Positions 25,782-35,530 of a stretch of DNA of 64,000 nucleotides are shown piece by piece (position 1 is the stretch's first letter; each line of letters opens with the position of its first letter). The DNA comes from JBEBSD01 sp040394475 (GTDB lineage Bacteria > Bacteroidota > Bacteroidia > Cytophagales > Spirosomataceae), in contig JBEBSD010000009.1 in the NCBI GenBank assembly GCA_040394475.1, positions 1 to 64,000 on the forward strand. The letters run 5' to 3'. Under the pieces are notes generated by a model that saw only the letters and a list, made by a program, of their open reading frames with translations, did not search any database and was not told where the DNA came from. A program made the translations under genes and the position numbers.

Positions 25782-25854
25782 GTCTTGAGACGCGATCGTC
25801 GCGTCTCTACTCTTTCGTGTCTTTGTCTTGAGATGCGATCGTCGCGTCTCTACT
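25782..25854. repeat. Two copies of a 30-base palindromic GAGACGCGA repeat
   Basis: Copies at 25782-25811 and 25825-25854 differ at a single base. Each contains a hairpin GAGACGCGA/TCGCGTCTC (the second with one mismatch). The second copy covers the stop codon of the minus-strand enolase-superfamily gene (CTA at 25850-25852). Confidence 0.9.
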
Positions 25855-27271
25855 GGAATTTTTCGGTATTGAAGATGGCTTCGTAATGGGCTACCGGTTC
25901 AAGAATTCCGCCGCTTTTCGCGTAGTAATCAGGTCCCAGCTCAAACACTCCTTTTTCAGATTTTACCCATTGTGCATCCGGGAATGGATAGTAGGAGGCC
26001 ATACGATCCCACTCTTTGTAATATTGGTGCCCGTTATTTTCCTGTAATCCAACAGTCATCCCGGGGAATGCAGGTAAACGTGCCGCTACCATTTTATTCC
26101 ATTCTACCAAAATCGGGTTGACGGTTAAATCCGCACAAAAGCAGGGAATGTTCTTTTCATAAGCCAGCTGGGCGATTTTCATCGTCATACTCATGGTTTT
26201 GGCGATGGCTTTCACGGCTATTGCCGAATATCCGAGCTCGATCCGGTGAGCGGCATCTTCTACGGTGTGGGCGCTTTCATCTGCGGCAACCCGGACTCCC
26301 AAATCGCCGACATAGTCCTCATTGCTTTCATCAAAGGGTTCCTCAATGACCGCCAGCTGTTCGAAAGCGCCGATTTTTCGGGCATGATCCAGAAAACGCT
26401 CCAGCGTTTCCTTTTTCTCATAGCGCCCGTTGGCATCAAAATAATAAGGGATTTTGCCATTTTCCGTATGAGGTGTCTCGTAGTGCCCGATGGCCTTGTG
26501 AACAGCCGTGAAAAAGGTCATATCCTTTTCCAGCATCTCCTGTTGCGTACCGGGAGCCCCTGTTTTCAGTTTCATAATGAAATACCCCTCGTCGGCTGCT
26601 TCTTTTACCCTTTCCACCGGCACTCCCGGGCTGAACGAAGGGATACTGGCTACTTTCGTATTCCGGTTCGACAGGCCTTGTGCATACTCCGGTGGTATCA
26701 TTTCGTCGAAACTGCTCAGGTTATTCTCCGCCGCATACAAAAGCCATGCAGCATTGTCTACCGGGACCAGGGCATTCAGCGCAAACGTTTTCCGGAGCTG
26801 GCTATGCCCGGTCACTTTTTTACCGTATTCCCAGATAAGTGGAAAAACGTAATCCAGCAACTGGACCGGATTATCGAAAGACATCCCTTTTATTATCCGT
26901 AGTGCCTCAGTCGTTAAGGCAAACATGAGCGCATTCCCACCCGTTTCTGAGTGTTCAAAAAACACACTGGCGTCGGACCACAGGACACTTTGAGTACCTA
27001 ATCCGATTTTCCGCTTCCCTGAAGCACTTTCCAGCATCGCAACCGATTGCCACACCTCCGTTACGGCGCTCCCTTTAAAGCGGTAGGGAAACAGGGATTC
27101 CCGTTCAAAATAAGAACTGGTATCCTGAATGGTGATGGCGCCTTTTAGTGGTGCTGTTACGGGCATGCTTTCCTGATTAGGGGTAGTACATCCCTGTGCC
27201 ACTCCAAGGAGCCCTGCTCCTCCGATGGCACCGGACAATTTAACGAAATTTCTACGATTCAAATTCTGCAT
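25850..27271 (-). CDS. Enolase-superfamily (mandelate racemase/muconate lactonizing-like) enzyme, exported
   Basis: This 473-residue protein starts with an export signal with Tat features (NRRNFVKLSG) ending in a possible lipobox (VAQGC). The body fits the enolase superfamily. The barrel shows MKLKTG (acid/base Lys, about 232), YYFDANG (metal Asp, about 280), IEEPF (metal Glu, about 311), AADES (about 330) and AVKAIAK (about 352). The family abstracts a proton next to a carboxylate, so racemase, epimerase, dehydratase or cycloisomerase activity is possible. The substrate is not known. Its stop codon lies in a palindromic repeat. Upstream, on the same strand, is the hybrid regulator. Confidence 0.82.
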   Translation of the reverse strand: MQNLNRRNFVKLSGAIGGAGLLGVAQGCTTPNQESMPVTAPLKGAITIQDTSSYFERESLFPYRFKGSAVTEVWQSVAMLESASGKRKIGLGTQSVLWSDASVFFEHSETGGNALMFALTTEALRIIKGMSFDNPVQLLDYVFPLIWEYGKKVTGHSQLRKTFALNALVPVDNAAWLLYAAENNLSSFDEMIPPEYAQGLSNRNTKVASIPSFSPGVPVERVKEAADEGYFIMKLKTGAPGTQQEMLEKDMTFFTAVHKAIGHYETPHTENGKIPYYFDANGRYEKKETLERFLDHARKIGAFEQLAVIEEPFDESNEDYVGDLGVRVAADESAHTVEDAAHRIELGYSAIAVKAIAKTMSMTMKIAQLAYEKNIPCFCADLTVNPILVEWNKMVAARLPAFPGMTVGLQENNGHQYYKEWDRMASYYPFPDAQWVKSEKGVFELGPDYYAKSGGILEPVAHYEAIFNTEKFQ

Positions 27272-27590
27272 AGTTACTAAATAAACCTATCAGGAATTGT
27301 TTAAGCTATAAACCCGCCACCCTGGCGATTAGCATTAAAAGACATAAAGGTCGGCTTTCTTTAGGAGATCTTTGAAAAAATAGCCTGCAGCCGAATTCCG
27401 GAACCTTAAAGGGCTGGTTATAAAGGTATGGCGGGCATGTTTATTATCCGGGAAGATATTTTATAGAGAATGAACGTCCGCAAAGCACGTTTTTTTACCT
27501 GAGAAGGATTGTCAGTCTGGTTGCAGGACGTAGTTGCCTTGCACGGAATGTACAGGAAAAAGGGGATTAGCAGATAACTACCGCTTCCGA
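27272..27590. other. Intergenic gap, nothing recognised
   Basis: These 319 bases lie between two minus-strand genes, after the regulator and before the enolase-like gene. I see no gene, strong hairpin or consensus promoter in them. Confidence 0.5.
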
Positions 27591-30500
27591 TCAGCGCGTA
27601 TGCCTTCGGCTGTATGCAGAAGGCGTCATGCCGAACTGGTCGCGGAAACATTTGCTGAAATAGGGAAGGTTGTCAAACCCGGTCCGGTAAGCCGTATCGG
27701 TGACGGCTGCGCCGCTGCTGAGAAATTGCGCCGCCCGCCGCATGCGATAGTCCCGGATAAGGTCGTTCGGAGCCAGATCTACCAGGGTTTTGAGCTTCCG
27801 GAACAAGGTTGAGCGGTGCATGCCCAATTCCCGGGTCAGCTCTTTTACATCGTAAGCGGTATTGTCGAGGTTTTGTTCGAGAAGCTGGTAGATCTTTCTG
27901 ATAAAGGGATCGGCGGTTACGGCCGGAATGTCTTCGGAAACCGTCGGCGGACTCTTCATTTGGGATTGCAGCCAGAGGCGGTACCGGTGCTGCTGTTCAA
28001 GCAGATTGGCGATTCGCAAGAGCAGTTCATCTACATGAAACGGTTTGGTCATGTAATGATCGGCGCCTTCCGAGAATCCTGCCATACGGCTATCGTGTGA
28101 TACTTTTGCCGTTAAAAGCACGACGGGAATATGGGAGGTGCGGAGATCGGTTTTCAATTGATGGCAAAGCGCAAACCCGTCCATGACGGGCATCAACACA
28201 TCACTGATGATGATGTCGGGCATGATGGCAAGCGTCTTTTCCAGGCCTTCTTTACCGTTGAATGCCTGTTCTATCTTAAAATGATCCGGGAAACTGTCGA
28301 CGATAAAATCAGAAAGTTCCCGGTTGTCTTCTACAAGCAGCAGGACCGGAGATTCCGACAGAGAAGTATTCTCAAATACCGGTCCTTTCGCCATGCTATA
28401 GTCATTTTCGGGAGCCAGGTCCGATGGGGGGGATTGCAGATCCCGTAAGGGCGGAAAAGGCAGAAAGACGGTAAAGGCAGCTCCTTCCCCCACTTTGCTT
28501 TTTACATCAACATGACCGCCCAGAAACTCCGTCAGCTCTTTTACCAACGCCAATCCGATGCCGGCGCCCTCCCAGGCTCTTGTCGTAGCGTCGTCGGCCT
28601 GTTGAAACCGGTCAAAAATAATGCCAAGCTTGCTTTCAGGGATGCCGGGCCCCGTATCTGTTACCCGAAGGCTGACCCCGCCGGGATCCTGCGTCAGAGT
28701 GACCCTGATACGACCGCCGGGGGAGGTGAATTTAACGGCATTGCCAACCAGGTTATTGACGATGCGTTCCAGTTTCCGGTCGTCAAACTGGTAGAACTGT
28801 TCCCCGAGATCGGAATCGAACAGCAGCTGCAATCCTTTTTCGTTGGCCTGATCAAGGAAGCCCTCCGCCAACTGCCGTACAAAGGCCGTGAGATCGCCCG
28901 GCATCTGGTGGCTTTCCATTGTACGAGCCTCCATTTTAGACAAATCCAATAGCTGGTTGACCAGTTGGAGCAGCTGATTTGCATTGTTTTCGATAAGGTC
29001 TAACCTGAACTTGTTTTTCTTCCACTCTACCGGTAGATCGCTCGCCTTTTTAAGCTGTCGGACGGGAGAAAGAATAAGCGTCAGGGGCGTTCGGAACTCA
29101 TGGGTGATATTGGTGAAAAAGCGTGTTTTCAGCCCGTCTACCTCCCGTAGCTGCCTTACTTCCCGTTGCCTGACATAGAGCCTGACTCCTATGTAGATCA
29201 CACACACGACCATAAGCAGGTAGGCCGCATATGCCCACCAGGTAGCCCACCAGGGTGATGCAATGTGCAAGGTCAGTGTGCGAACATGAGGGCTCCATTG
29301 ACCGGAAGTATTGGACGCATTTAACCTAAGCGTATAGGTGCCGGGCGGCAGATTAGTATAAGAGGCCTCGGGCCGTCGGGAAACTACCCAGTCGCGGTTG
29401 ACACCTTCCAGCAGATAGCGGTACCGCATTTTCGCAGGATTGTTAAACTGTAGCCCGACAAACTCCACGGTGATGAAATTCTGGTCGGAATCCAGGTCAA
29501 TGTGCTCCGCCCGGTGCAAAGGCAGCATCCCACCGGGAAGCCAGCGGGAATTGCTGTCGGGCCGCCAGGGGTGGTTGTTAATCTGTATACTGGTGATTTC
29601 CGTTATGGGTTCAAAGCTGTCTTCGGAGATCTGATCGGGGTAAAAGGCCGTAATCCCCTCCAGCCCGCCCAGGATGATGCGGTCGTCTGCGGTACGGAGA
29701 AAATGAAAGCGGTTAAATTCGTTGGCGATCAGTCCGTCTGCGTGGGTATAGCTTTCGGTGGCAAATGTGGTCCGGTGCAATTTACAAAGCCCCTTGTTGG
29801 TCGCCAGCCACAGGTAGCCGTTAAGATCGGGTATAGCCGCATAAACGACGTTATTCGGCAAGCCTTCCTCTTCGGTAAACCGCCTTGACGTTCCCGTCCG
29901 TTTGTCAAACCGGCAAAGCCCGTTGCCGAAGGTGCCGATCCATAAAATATCGGCATCGTCGGGATCGGCGGCAATACAAAATAACGCATCACTGCTTAGC
30001 GAGGAAGCGTCCTGAGGGCGGTTCGCATGCCGCTTTATCACTCCGGTAAGACGGTCCACCTGGAACAGCCCGTGTGTATTGGTGATGATCCACAAATTGC
30101 CGTCGTCTACGACAAACTGCAGCAGACGCATATAGCCGGTCTGGTCGCCGGTAAGCTGCGGAAAATTCAGCGGGTGGGGGAATTCGTGCCAGGTTCCGCC
30201 CGGCTCATCATACCAGGCAGCTATATTGTCGTATACGGCCCATACCGTCCCTCCGGGATCGGTTGCCAACGGAGCGGGCGGAGAAGGCTCGTAGTTGTTA
30301 AAAGAAACCAGGAAAGGGATTATATCCAACCGGCGGGTATCCGGATCCCAGCGGTAAAACGGCGTTGATCCTACATTGAACCATATCCTTTTCTTTTGAT
30401 CAATGGCAGCACGGAAATAGTACGAGGAATATTTTGAGGGGAGCTGTAATCCGGACCGGGGAATGCCCAGAAGCCCGACAAGCAGGTCATCCGTGAAATT

Positions 30501-31568
30501 ATTCCGATAGGGCAGTGCCTGAAAGCGACCGGCGGCCAGGTTGAACTTGTAGGTTCCCTGACCGGCTGTTCCGGCCCACAAAACATTATTGCGGTCTATA
30601 AGGAGGCTTCTGACGACAAAAGTGTCACCGCTGCCTAACAGAATCTGCACTCCCTGTTCAGGATGAAACAGGTATAATTTCCCGTGCCGAATAAAGTAAT
30701 TATTCCCTTCCCGGTCGGTGGCAAACTGGATTGGCTGCGACGGTTTCCCCCCTCCTGGCAGGCTAAATGATTTCACGACGCCTTGTTCTATGTCGAAAAG
30801 CGAAACATTTTTCTCCGAAACCACCAGCAAACTTCCGTCACGCCGCTGATAGATTCCATGGATATCGTTTTCCGGCAGCGACCGGGAATTCCCCCTTTCG
30901 TGCCGGAAGTGCCGGAAATTTCCGGAAGTCCGGTCAAACCGATCCAGGCCGTAGGACGCGGCCATCCAGACATGCTGCTGCTGGTCTTCCAGCAATCCAT
31001 TTACGTCATCATGACTCAGCGATCCCGGATTTTGTGCATCGTTCCGGTAGTGGATCGTCTGTTGTGTTTGCCGGTTAAAAGCAGCTACGCCATGTCCCGG
31101 AAAGCTGATCCAAAGCATATTCCGGCTGTCGACCAGTACTTCACAGGGTTTCCAGGGAAACGCCTTTTGAAAATGCGGATTCTCGGAAACGTTCTCAAAA
31201 GTTTCGTCAGAAGGATTGAAGCAATCAATGGTTCCCTTCTCGGTGATGATCCAGATAAGTCCATCCCGGTCTTCTTTCAGGTCGATCACTGCTGCGCTGG
31301 ACAGAGACGGCCTGCTGTCGGCAGAGGGCTGGAACACTTTGAAGTTCCGTCCATCGTACCGGCACAGTCCGTCCAATGTGGCTATCCAGATAAACCCTTG
31401 CCGATCCTGTAGAATCGCAGCATTAAAGGCCTGCGGCAACCCCTGATCACCGGTAATATGCTCTGGAACAGGTAGCGTGACACGCTGTCCCATAGCTCCT
31501 GATTGCGGCAGCAAGAGTATTACAGAAAGTCCGATAACGTATAGAATGGCCGGAATCAGTCGAGGCAT
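27591..31568 (-). CDS. Hybrid two-component system regulator (HTCS)
   Basis: This 1325-residue protein joins sensor, kinase and regulator. A signal peptide is followed by about 14 periplasmic beta-propeller (Reg_prop) repeats, such as GFIWIATLDGL and GYLWLATNKGL, to about 640. A Y_Y_Y domain (LPPGTYTLRLNA, about 740) precedes one TM helix at about 790-810. The histidine kinase has ITHEFRTPLT (phospho-His, about 825), an N-box, DTGPGIPESK and a GIGLAL box. A receiver follows with DVLMPVMDG (phospho-Asp, about 1120), then an AraC-type DNA-binding domain (about 1225-1320). In Bacteroidota these sense glycan fragments and switch on utilisation genes. It probably controls nearby genes such as the beta-helix or enolase-like enzyme, by position only. 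Confidence 0.93.
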   Translation of the reverse strand: MPRLIPAILYVIGLSVILLLPQSGAMGQRVTLPVPEHITGDQGLPQAFNAAILQDRQGFIWIATLDGLCRYDGRNFKVFQPSADSRPSLSSAAVIDLKEDRDGLIWIITEKGTIDCFNPSDETFENVSENPHFQKAFPWKPCEVLVDSRNMLWISFPGHGVAAFNRQTQQTIHYRNDAQNPGSLSHDDVNGLLEDQQQHVWMAASYGLDRFDRTSGNFRHFRHERGNSRSLPENDIHGIYQRRDGSLLVVSEKNVSLFDIEQGVVKSFSLPGGGKPSQPIQFATDREGNNYFIRHGKLYLFHPEQGVQILLGSGDTFVVRSLLIDRNNVLWAGTAGQGTYKFNLAAGRFQALPYRNNFTDDLLVGLLGIPRSGLQLPSKYSSYYFRAAIDQKKRIWFNVGSTPFYRWDPDTRRLDIIPFLVSFNNYEPSPPAPLATDPGGTVWAVYDNIAAWYDEPGGTWHEFPHPLNFPQLTGDQTGYMRLLQFVVDDGNLWIITNTHGLFQVDRLTGVIKRHANRPQDASSLSSDALFCIAADPDDADILWIGTFGNGLCRFDKRTGTSRRFTEEEGLPNNVVYAAIPDLNGYLWLATNKGLCKLHRTTFATESYTHADGLIANEFNRFHFLRTADDRIILGGLEGITAFYPDQISEDSFEPITEITSIQINNHPWRPDSNSRWLPGGMLPLHRAEHIDLDSDQNFITVEFVGLQFNNPAKMRYRYLLEGVNRDWVVSRRPEASYTNLPPGTYTLRLNASNTSGQWSPHVRTLTLHIASPWWATWWAYAAYLLMVVCVIYIGVRLYVRQREVRQLREVDGLKTRFFTNITHEFRTPLTLILSPVRQLKKASDLPVEWKKNKFRLDLIENNANQLLQLVNQLLDLSKMEARTMESHQMPGDLTAFVRQLAEGFLDQANEKGLQLLFDSDLGEQFYQFDDRKLERIVNNLVGNAVKFTSPGGRIRVTLTQDPGGVSLRVTDTGPGIPESKLGIIFDRFQQADDATTRAWEGAGIGLALVKELTEFLGGHVDVKSKVGEGAAFTVFLPFPPLRDLQSPPSDLAPENDYSMAKGPVFENTSLSESPVLLLVEDNRELSDFIVDSFPDHFKIEQAFNGKEGLEKTLAIMPDIIISDVLMPVMDGFALCHQLKTDLRTSHIPVVLLTAKVSHDSRMAGFSEGADHYMTKPFHVDELLLRIANLLEQQHRYRLWLQSQMKSPPTVSEDIPAVTADPFIRKIYQLLEQNLDNTAYDVKELTRELGMHRSTLFRKLKTLVDLAPNDLIRDYRMRRAAQFLSSGAAVTDTAYRTGFDNLPYFSKCFRDQFGMTPSAYSRRHTR

Positions 31569-31595
31569 TTTTTAGGGGTAGGGGAATATCAGGAG

Positions 31596-31603
31596 CAAAA
31601 GTA
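31596..31603 (-). promoter_or_regulatory. Candidate -7 element for the HTCS gene
   Basis: TACTTTTG on the minus strand fits TAnnTTTG and stands 28 bases upstream of the start codon. No TTG at the right distance was found. Confidence 0.4.
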
Positions 31604-31752
31604 AGTATTGTTTGACCAAACTTAAACATTGCACGCTGATTAGGCCGAAACGTTTCGGCCGGGGTGTCCTGACCGGTTTAGCGATCACGACATCCCGGCC
31701 GGAAAGGTGCGGAAATACGCTGTTTCCTATGAAAGCCTGGCACTTGAAAAAC

Positions 31753-33081
31753 TCATTTCCTATTACTTTGAATAATTGCCTGATAGACCAATGCTTTAAA
31801 TTTATTAGTCAATTCGCCGCCCCAGGAGCTGGGTTGCTTTTGGGTAATGAGCACACAGGCCAATCCCTCCACCGGATCAGCCCAGTACGATGTTCCAAAC
31901 GCCCCGCCCCAGTCGAAGCTGCCTTCCGGAATCGGGAAGCGAAGGGCCTGCTCTTCCGTAGTGATCCCGAAACCCAGACTGAAATTGTTTTTCCCATCCT
32001 TTAAATGGCCTATCTGATTAGTAATCATGAGGCGTACGGTGGTCGGGCTGAGCAGCTGCTTGCCGTTATAGCGCCCGCCATTCAGCAGCATTTGGAGAAA
32101 AGCGGCATAGTCCAGCGCAGTGGACGACAAACCGGCTCCACCTGCGTAAAACGACCCCTTTTGGGTAGGATATCCTTGCGCCATAGCGCCGTCGCTGACG
32201 ATCGTACTGCCGTACGATGCTACCTTTACCGTCTTCTTTTCACTATCTTCCGTGTACAGCCAGGCAAGGCGGGAATGCTTGTTGTCGGGCAAATAGAAAT
32301 AGGTATCCTGCATGCCCAGCGGTTCAAACAATCTTTCCCGTAAAAAAGCCGCCAGGGATTTTCCGCTGACCACCTCCACCAGGTATCCCAGCACGTCGGA
32401 ATTTAGCCCGTACAAAAATTTCTCCCCAGGTTCATTAAAAAGAGGCAGCTTTCCCAGGCGGTCCATTGCCGCCGCCAGACTGGCGTCCGGGGTTCCGATA
32501 CCTACCGGGATTTCATGTTTGGCATAGATTGCATTTGCTTCTTTTGTGCCGATTACCGCATACCCTATCCCCGACGTATGGGTCAGCAGGTCGCGTATTG
32601 TAATTTCCCGTTTAGCAGGCCGCGCAGTATAGCTGCTGTCTTCGGGGTTGAATCGTTCGAGTATTTGCGGGTTTGAAAAAGCGGGTAAATAACGGGAAAC
32701 AGGATCATCCAATAAGAATTTTCCTTCCTCGTATAGCATCATGACCGCCGTGCTGGTGATGGCCTTGCTCTGGGAGGCGATCCGTACAATAGCATCCCGT
32801 TTCAGGGGTGTTTTCGCATCCAGGTCATCAAAACCGAGTCCCTTGTGGTAGACGATTTTTCCGTTCCGCACTACAATGGCGATCACTCCCGGAACCTGCC
32901 CGTTCTCCACAAATCCCTGTATCACCTGGTCGATGCGTTGCAGACGCTCGGTACTGACGCCGACAGTTTCCGGTTTGGCTTCCGCCAGGACCTGCCCTTC
33001 GATCTCTACCGTGAAGGACCAGAAAATAACCAGCAGCATCGCCGTCCGGCGGATAAAAAAGGCGTTTGTTTTACGTGCCAT
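31753..33081 (-). CDS. Secreted serine hydrolase (beta-lactamase class C family)
   Basis: This 442-residue protein has an N-terminal hydrophobic export signal (about 13-30). The penicillin-binding/class C fold follows, with the nucleophile motif SQSK (Ser103-Lys106) and a YGLN motif near 223, standing for Y-x-N. The third motif, usually K-T-G or H-x-G, appears as WGGAFGT near the C-terminus. Such enzymes include esterases, D-aminopeptidases and DD-peptidases. True antibiotic hydrolysis is not implied. It is transcribed in the same direction as the HTCS gene, 184 bases upstream of it. Confidence 0.88.
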   Translation of the reverse strand: MARKTNAFFIRRTAMLLVIFWSFTVEIEGQVLAEAKPETVGVSTERLQRIDQVIQGFVENGQVPGVIAIVVRNGKIVYHKGLGFDDLDAKTPLKRDAIVRIASQSKAITSTAVMMLYEEGKFLLDDPVSRYLPAFSNPQILERFNPEDSSYTARPAKREITIRDLLTHTSGIGYAVIGTKEANAIYAKHEIPVGIGTPDASLAAAMDRLGKLPLFNEPGEKFLYGLNSDVLGYLVEVVSGKSLAAFLRERLFEPLGMQDTYFYLPDNKHSRLAWLYTEDSEKKTVKVASYGSTIVSDGAMAQGYPTQKGSFYAGGAGLSSTALDYAAFLQMLLNGGRYNGKQLLSPTTVRLMITNQIGHLKDGKNNFSLGFGITTEEQALRFPIPEGSFDWGGAFGTSYWADPVEGLACVLITQKQPSSWGGELTNKFKALVYQAIIQSNRK

Positions 33082-33150
33082 TTAGGTGATAGATTTTAAG
33101 TGATAGGTAATAGGTTTTAGGTGTTAGGAAATAGGTAGTAGGTTATGGCT
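33082..33150. repeat. Short degenerate TAGGT repeats
   Basis: A run of similar words (TAGGTGATAGATTTTAAG, TAGGTAATAGGTTTTAGG, AATAGGTAGTAGGTTAT) fills the start of the gap between the divergent serine hydrolase and beta-helix genes. It looks like slippage-derived repeat sequence. No promoter could be fixed in the rest of the gap (33151-33267). Confidence 0.6.
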
Positions 33151-33267
33151 TGTTATACTTGTGTAAAGTTTACTACCGGCTGATTTTTACTTATCACAGT
33201 TCTTCAGGAGTAGATTTTGTTTTTCAAAGTACTTATAGGCTGATAGGACCTGATACTACCTGACTTT

Positions 33268-35376
33268 ATGAAAAATAGCTTCTGCTTGCTGATTGGTTTA
33301 CTTTGGTGGATGCCGGGGGCAACGTCCCTTTCCGCGCAAGTCATTTACATTGCTCCTGACGGAAATGACCGGCAGCCCGGAACCGAGCGAGCTCCGATGG
33401 CTACGTTACAGGCTGCGGTAGATCATGCTGCCGGGGCGTATCCGGAAAAAGCAGTTGAAATCAGGGTGAAAGCCGGGAATTATTACCTGGAGCAGCCGTT
33501 GATGCTCTCCACCGCTCATAACCGTAGCGAAAAGGCCCCGCTGGTGATTAAGGGAGCACCCGGAAGTACGCCGGTTTTGTATGGAGGACAGCAGCTTCCG
33601 CCTTTTGAGGAAGTGTCGGAAACCCTCTGGAAAGTCGAAATCCCGGAAGTAAGGCGCTTTGGCTGGAAGTTTGAGCAGTTATATGTCAATGGGAAACGCG
33701 CTGTCCGGGCCCGTACGCCAGGTCCGCGAACTTTCTTCCGGCCGCGCTATGTTACCGAAACAATAATCCGGAAGGACAGTACCCGTCAGAACGACTATGC
33801 AGTACAGAAGATAGGCATTCCCCCGGAGAGCGCAGACTGGCTGAAGGGGTTGTCGGCCCGGGAGTTGTCGGGGATACGCGTTAACTTCTATCACAATTGG
33901 GACAATACCATTAAACCGATCGTGTCATTTAGTGAGGCCGACACAGCGCTTTATATTTCAGGAGGAGCTATGAAACCCTGGAACCCGATCCGGAAGCAGT
34001 CCCAGTTCTATTTTGAAAACCTGGAGAAGGCCCTTGATCAGCCCGGTGAATGGTACCTCGATCCGTCGGGTACGCTCTATTACTACCCGCTTCCTGATGA
34101 AACGCTCCGGCAGACCGTTGCGTTGGCTCCCGTACTCGATCAATTTGTCGTCATAAAAGGAGATGAAAGCACCGGAAGGCGTGTGAGCCATATCCGCTTC
34201 GAAAACCTTTCTTTTCAGGTTGCAGGATATCAGTTCCCGTCTGCAGGGACAGAGCCCCAGCAGGCAGCGGCCTCCATTGAAGCCGTTATGCAGCTTGATT
34301 TTGCAGATCATATTTCGTTTGTTGCCTGCGAAATTGCCCATACCGGCGGCAATGCAATCTGGTTCAGAAGGGCTTGCTCCAACGGAGAAGTCAGGCAATG
34401 TTACCTGCACGACCTTGGAGCGGGAGGGGTGAAGATAGGCGAGACTACGTTGCGGCCTGATCCGGATGAAATCACGCATCACATCGTTGTTGATAACAAC
34501 ATCATGCGATCGGGCGGACATGTTTTTCCCTGTGCAGTGGCCATGATCATTTTTCACGGTCATGACAACCAGGTGACTCATAATGATATAGGGGACTTCC
34601 GGTATTCGGCTGTTTCCGTGGGGTGGGTCTGGGGCTATTCCCATAGTCCTTCAAAACGGAACCTGATTGCCTATAACCACCTGCATCATATCGGATGGGG
34701 AGAACTGAGCGATATGGGGGGCGTGTATACACTGGGGGCGTCTGAAGGAACAGTGGTAAAAAACAATGTAATCCACCATATTTACTCCTACGACTACGGC
34801 GGGTGGGGACTCTACACCGATGAAGGGTCCACCGGGGTCGTCATGGAAAATAACCTGGTATACGCCTGCAAGAATTCCGGGTTTCATCAGCACTACGGGA
34901 AAGACAACCTCATCCGGAATAATATATTTGCGAGTAATATCAAAGCCCAGCTTCAGGCAACCCGGGTGGAACCGCACCGGTCATTTTCCTTTACCAACAA
35001 CATTGTTTACTATAATACCGGAAACCTGCTGCTGAGTAACTGGCACAAGATCAACCTGGAATCGGATTTTAACTGTTACTATGATGCCCGGGGCGCCGAA
35101 GTGCTGTTTGCCGGCGAAACACTCCGGGACTGGCAGCAAAATGGAAAAGACCGGCATTCGCTGATTGCCGATCCGGGCTTTGCGGACCCGGCAGCCTTTG
35201 ACTTCCGTTTTAAAAGCGATCAGGTGATTCAAAAAATTAATTTCAAACCTTTTGATCCATCGGAAGCCGGTGTTTACGGTTCGCCGGATTGGAAAACGAA
35301 AGCACGCCCGGATCCGGAACTTGAAAAGCAGTTTGACGCCGTCGTGCAGCAGCTGGAAAGCGCCGCACACCCATAG
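33268..35376 (+). CDS. Secreted right-handed beta-helix protein
   Basis: This 702-residue protein has a signal peptide (to about 25, ending LSAQV) and opens with IYIAPDGNDRQPGTERAP, the segment that starts many bacterial parallel beta-helix (pectate-lyase-like) proteins. Asn/Gly-rich coils follow at about 340-620 (HIVVDNNIM, NLIAYNHLHH, VMENNLVYAC, NLIRNNIFASN). Such proteins bind or cleave polysaccharides, but the catalytic residues cannot be named here. Next to the HTCS regulator and serine hydrolase, a role in glycan degradation is plausible. A DUF1565-like N-terminus is the best label I can give. Confidence 0.82.
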   Translation: MKNSFCLLIGLLWWMPGATSLSAQVIYIAPDGNDRQPGTERAPMATLQAAVDHAAGAYPEKAVEIRVKAGNYYLEQPLMLSTAHNRSEKAPLVIKGAPGSTPVLYGGQQLPPFEEVSETLWKVEIPEVRRFGWKFEQLYVNGKRAVRARTPGPRTFFRPRYVTETIIRKDSTRQNDYAVQKIGIPPESADWLKGLSARELSGIRVNFYHNWDNTIKPIVSFSEADTALYISGGAMKPWNPIRKQSQFYFENLEKALDQPGEWYLDPSGTLYYYPLPDETLRQTVALAPVLDQFVVIKGDESTGRRVSHIRFENLSFQVAGYQFPSAGTEPQQAAASIEAVMQLDFADHISFVACEIAHTGGNAIWFRRACSNGEVRQCYLHDLGAGGVKIGETTLRPDPDEITHHIVVDNNIMRSGGHVFPCAVAMIIFHGHDNQVTHNDIGDFRYSAVSVGWVWGYSHSPSKRNLIAYNHLHHIGWGELSDMGGVYTLGASEGTVVKNNVIHHIYSYDYGGWGLYTDEGSTGVVMENNLVYACKNSGFHQHYGKDNLIRNNIFASNIKAQLQATRVEPHRSFSFTNNIVYYNTGNLLLSNWHKINLESDFNCYYDARGAEVLFAGETLRDWQQNGKDRHSLIADPGFADPAAFDFRFKSDQVIQKINFKPFDPSEAGVYGSPDWKTKARPDPELEKQFDAVVQQLESAAHP

Positions 35377-35530
35377 GCAGCAATCCGGGACCGGCTTTTT
35401 TCTGCGAATTGCGGTTCTTCCGGGATACCGGATAATCATTTCCCCCTTTCATTACTAACAAGGAAATGAAAAAAGTAGCTAACTTAGAGCATTAATAGCT
35501 AACGGATCCTTCTACCTGCTTTAACTATCT

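Larger units (their letters stand above)
25422..25849. other. Repeat-rich intergenic region
   Basis: These 428 bases hold no plausible gene. They hold three repeat types, listed separately: cacggagg/cacagag repeats, a copy of the hairpin repeat, and two copies of a GAGACGCGA palindrome. A GGCTCAGAATGACA fragment at about 25570 resembles the TTCGAC-type repeat. Confidence 0.8.

Noticed and set aside
25461..25854. CRISPR-like array in the repeat-rich gap
   Set aside because: The repeats vary in sequence and spacing, the units are palindromic families seen elsewhere, and no cas gene is near.
27418..27651. Minus-strand frame of 77 codons after the HTCS gene
   Set aside because: It overlaps the 3' end of the HTCS gene and has no ribosome binding site or known pattern.
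31612..32004. Plus-strand frame of 130 codons at the end of the serine hydrolase gene
   Set aside because: It lies mostly opposite the serine hydrolase coding sequence, which has clear motifs, and its own translation has no recognisable features.
31753..33081. Antibiotic-resistance beta-lactamase
   Set aside because: The third active-site motif is not K-T-G, and relatives with this pattern are mostly esterases or peptidases. The sequence gives no support for drug resistance.
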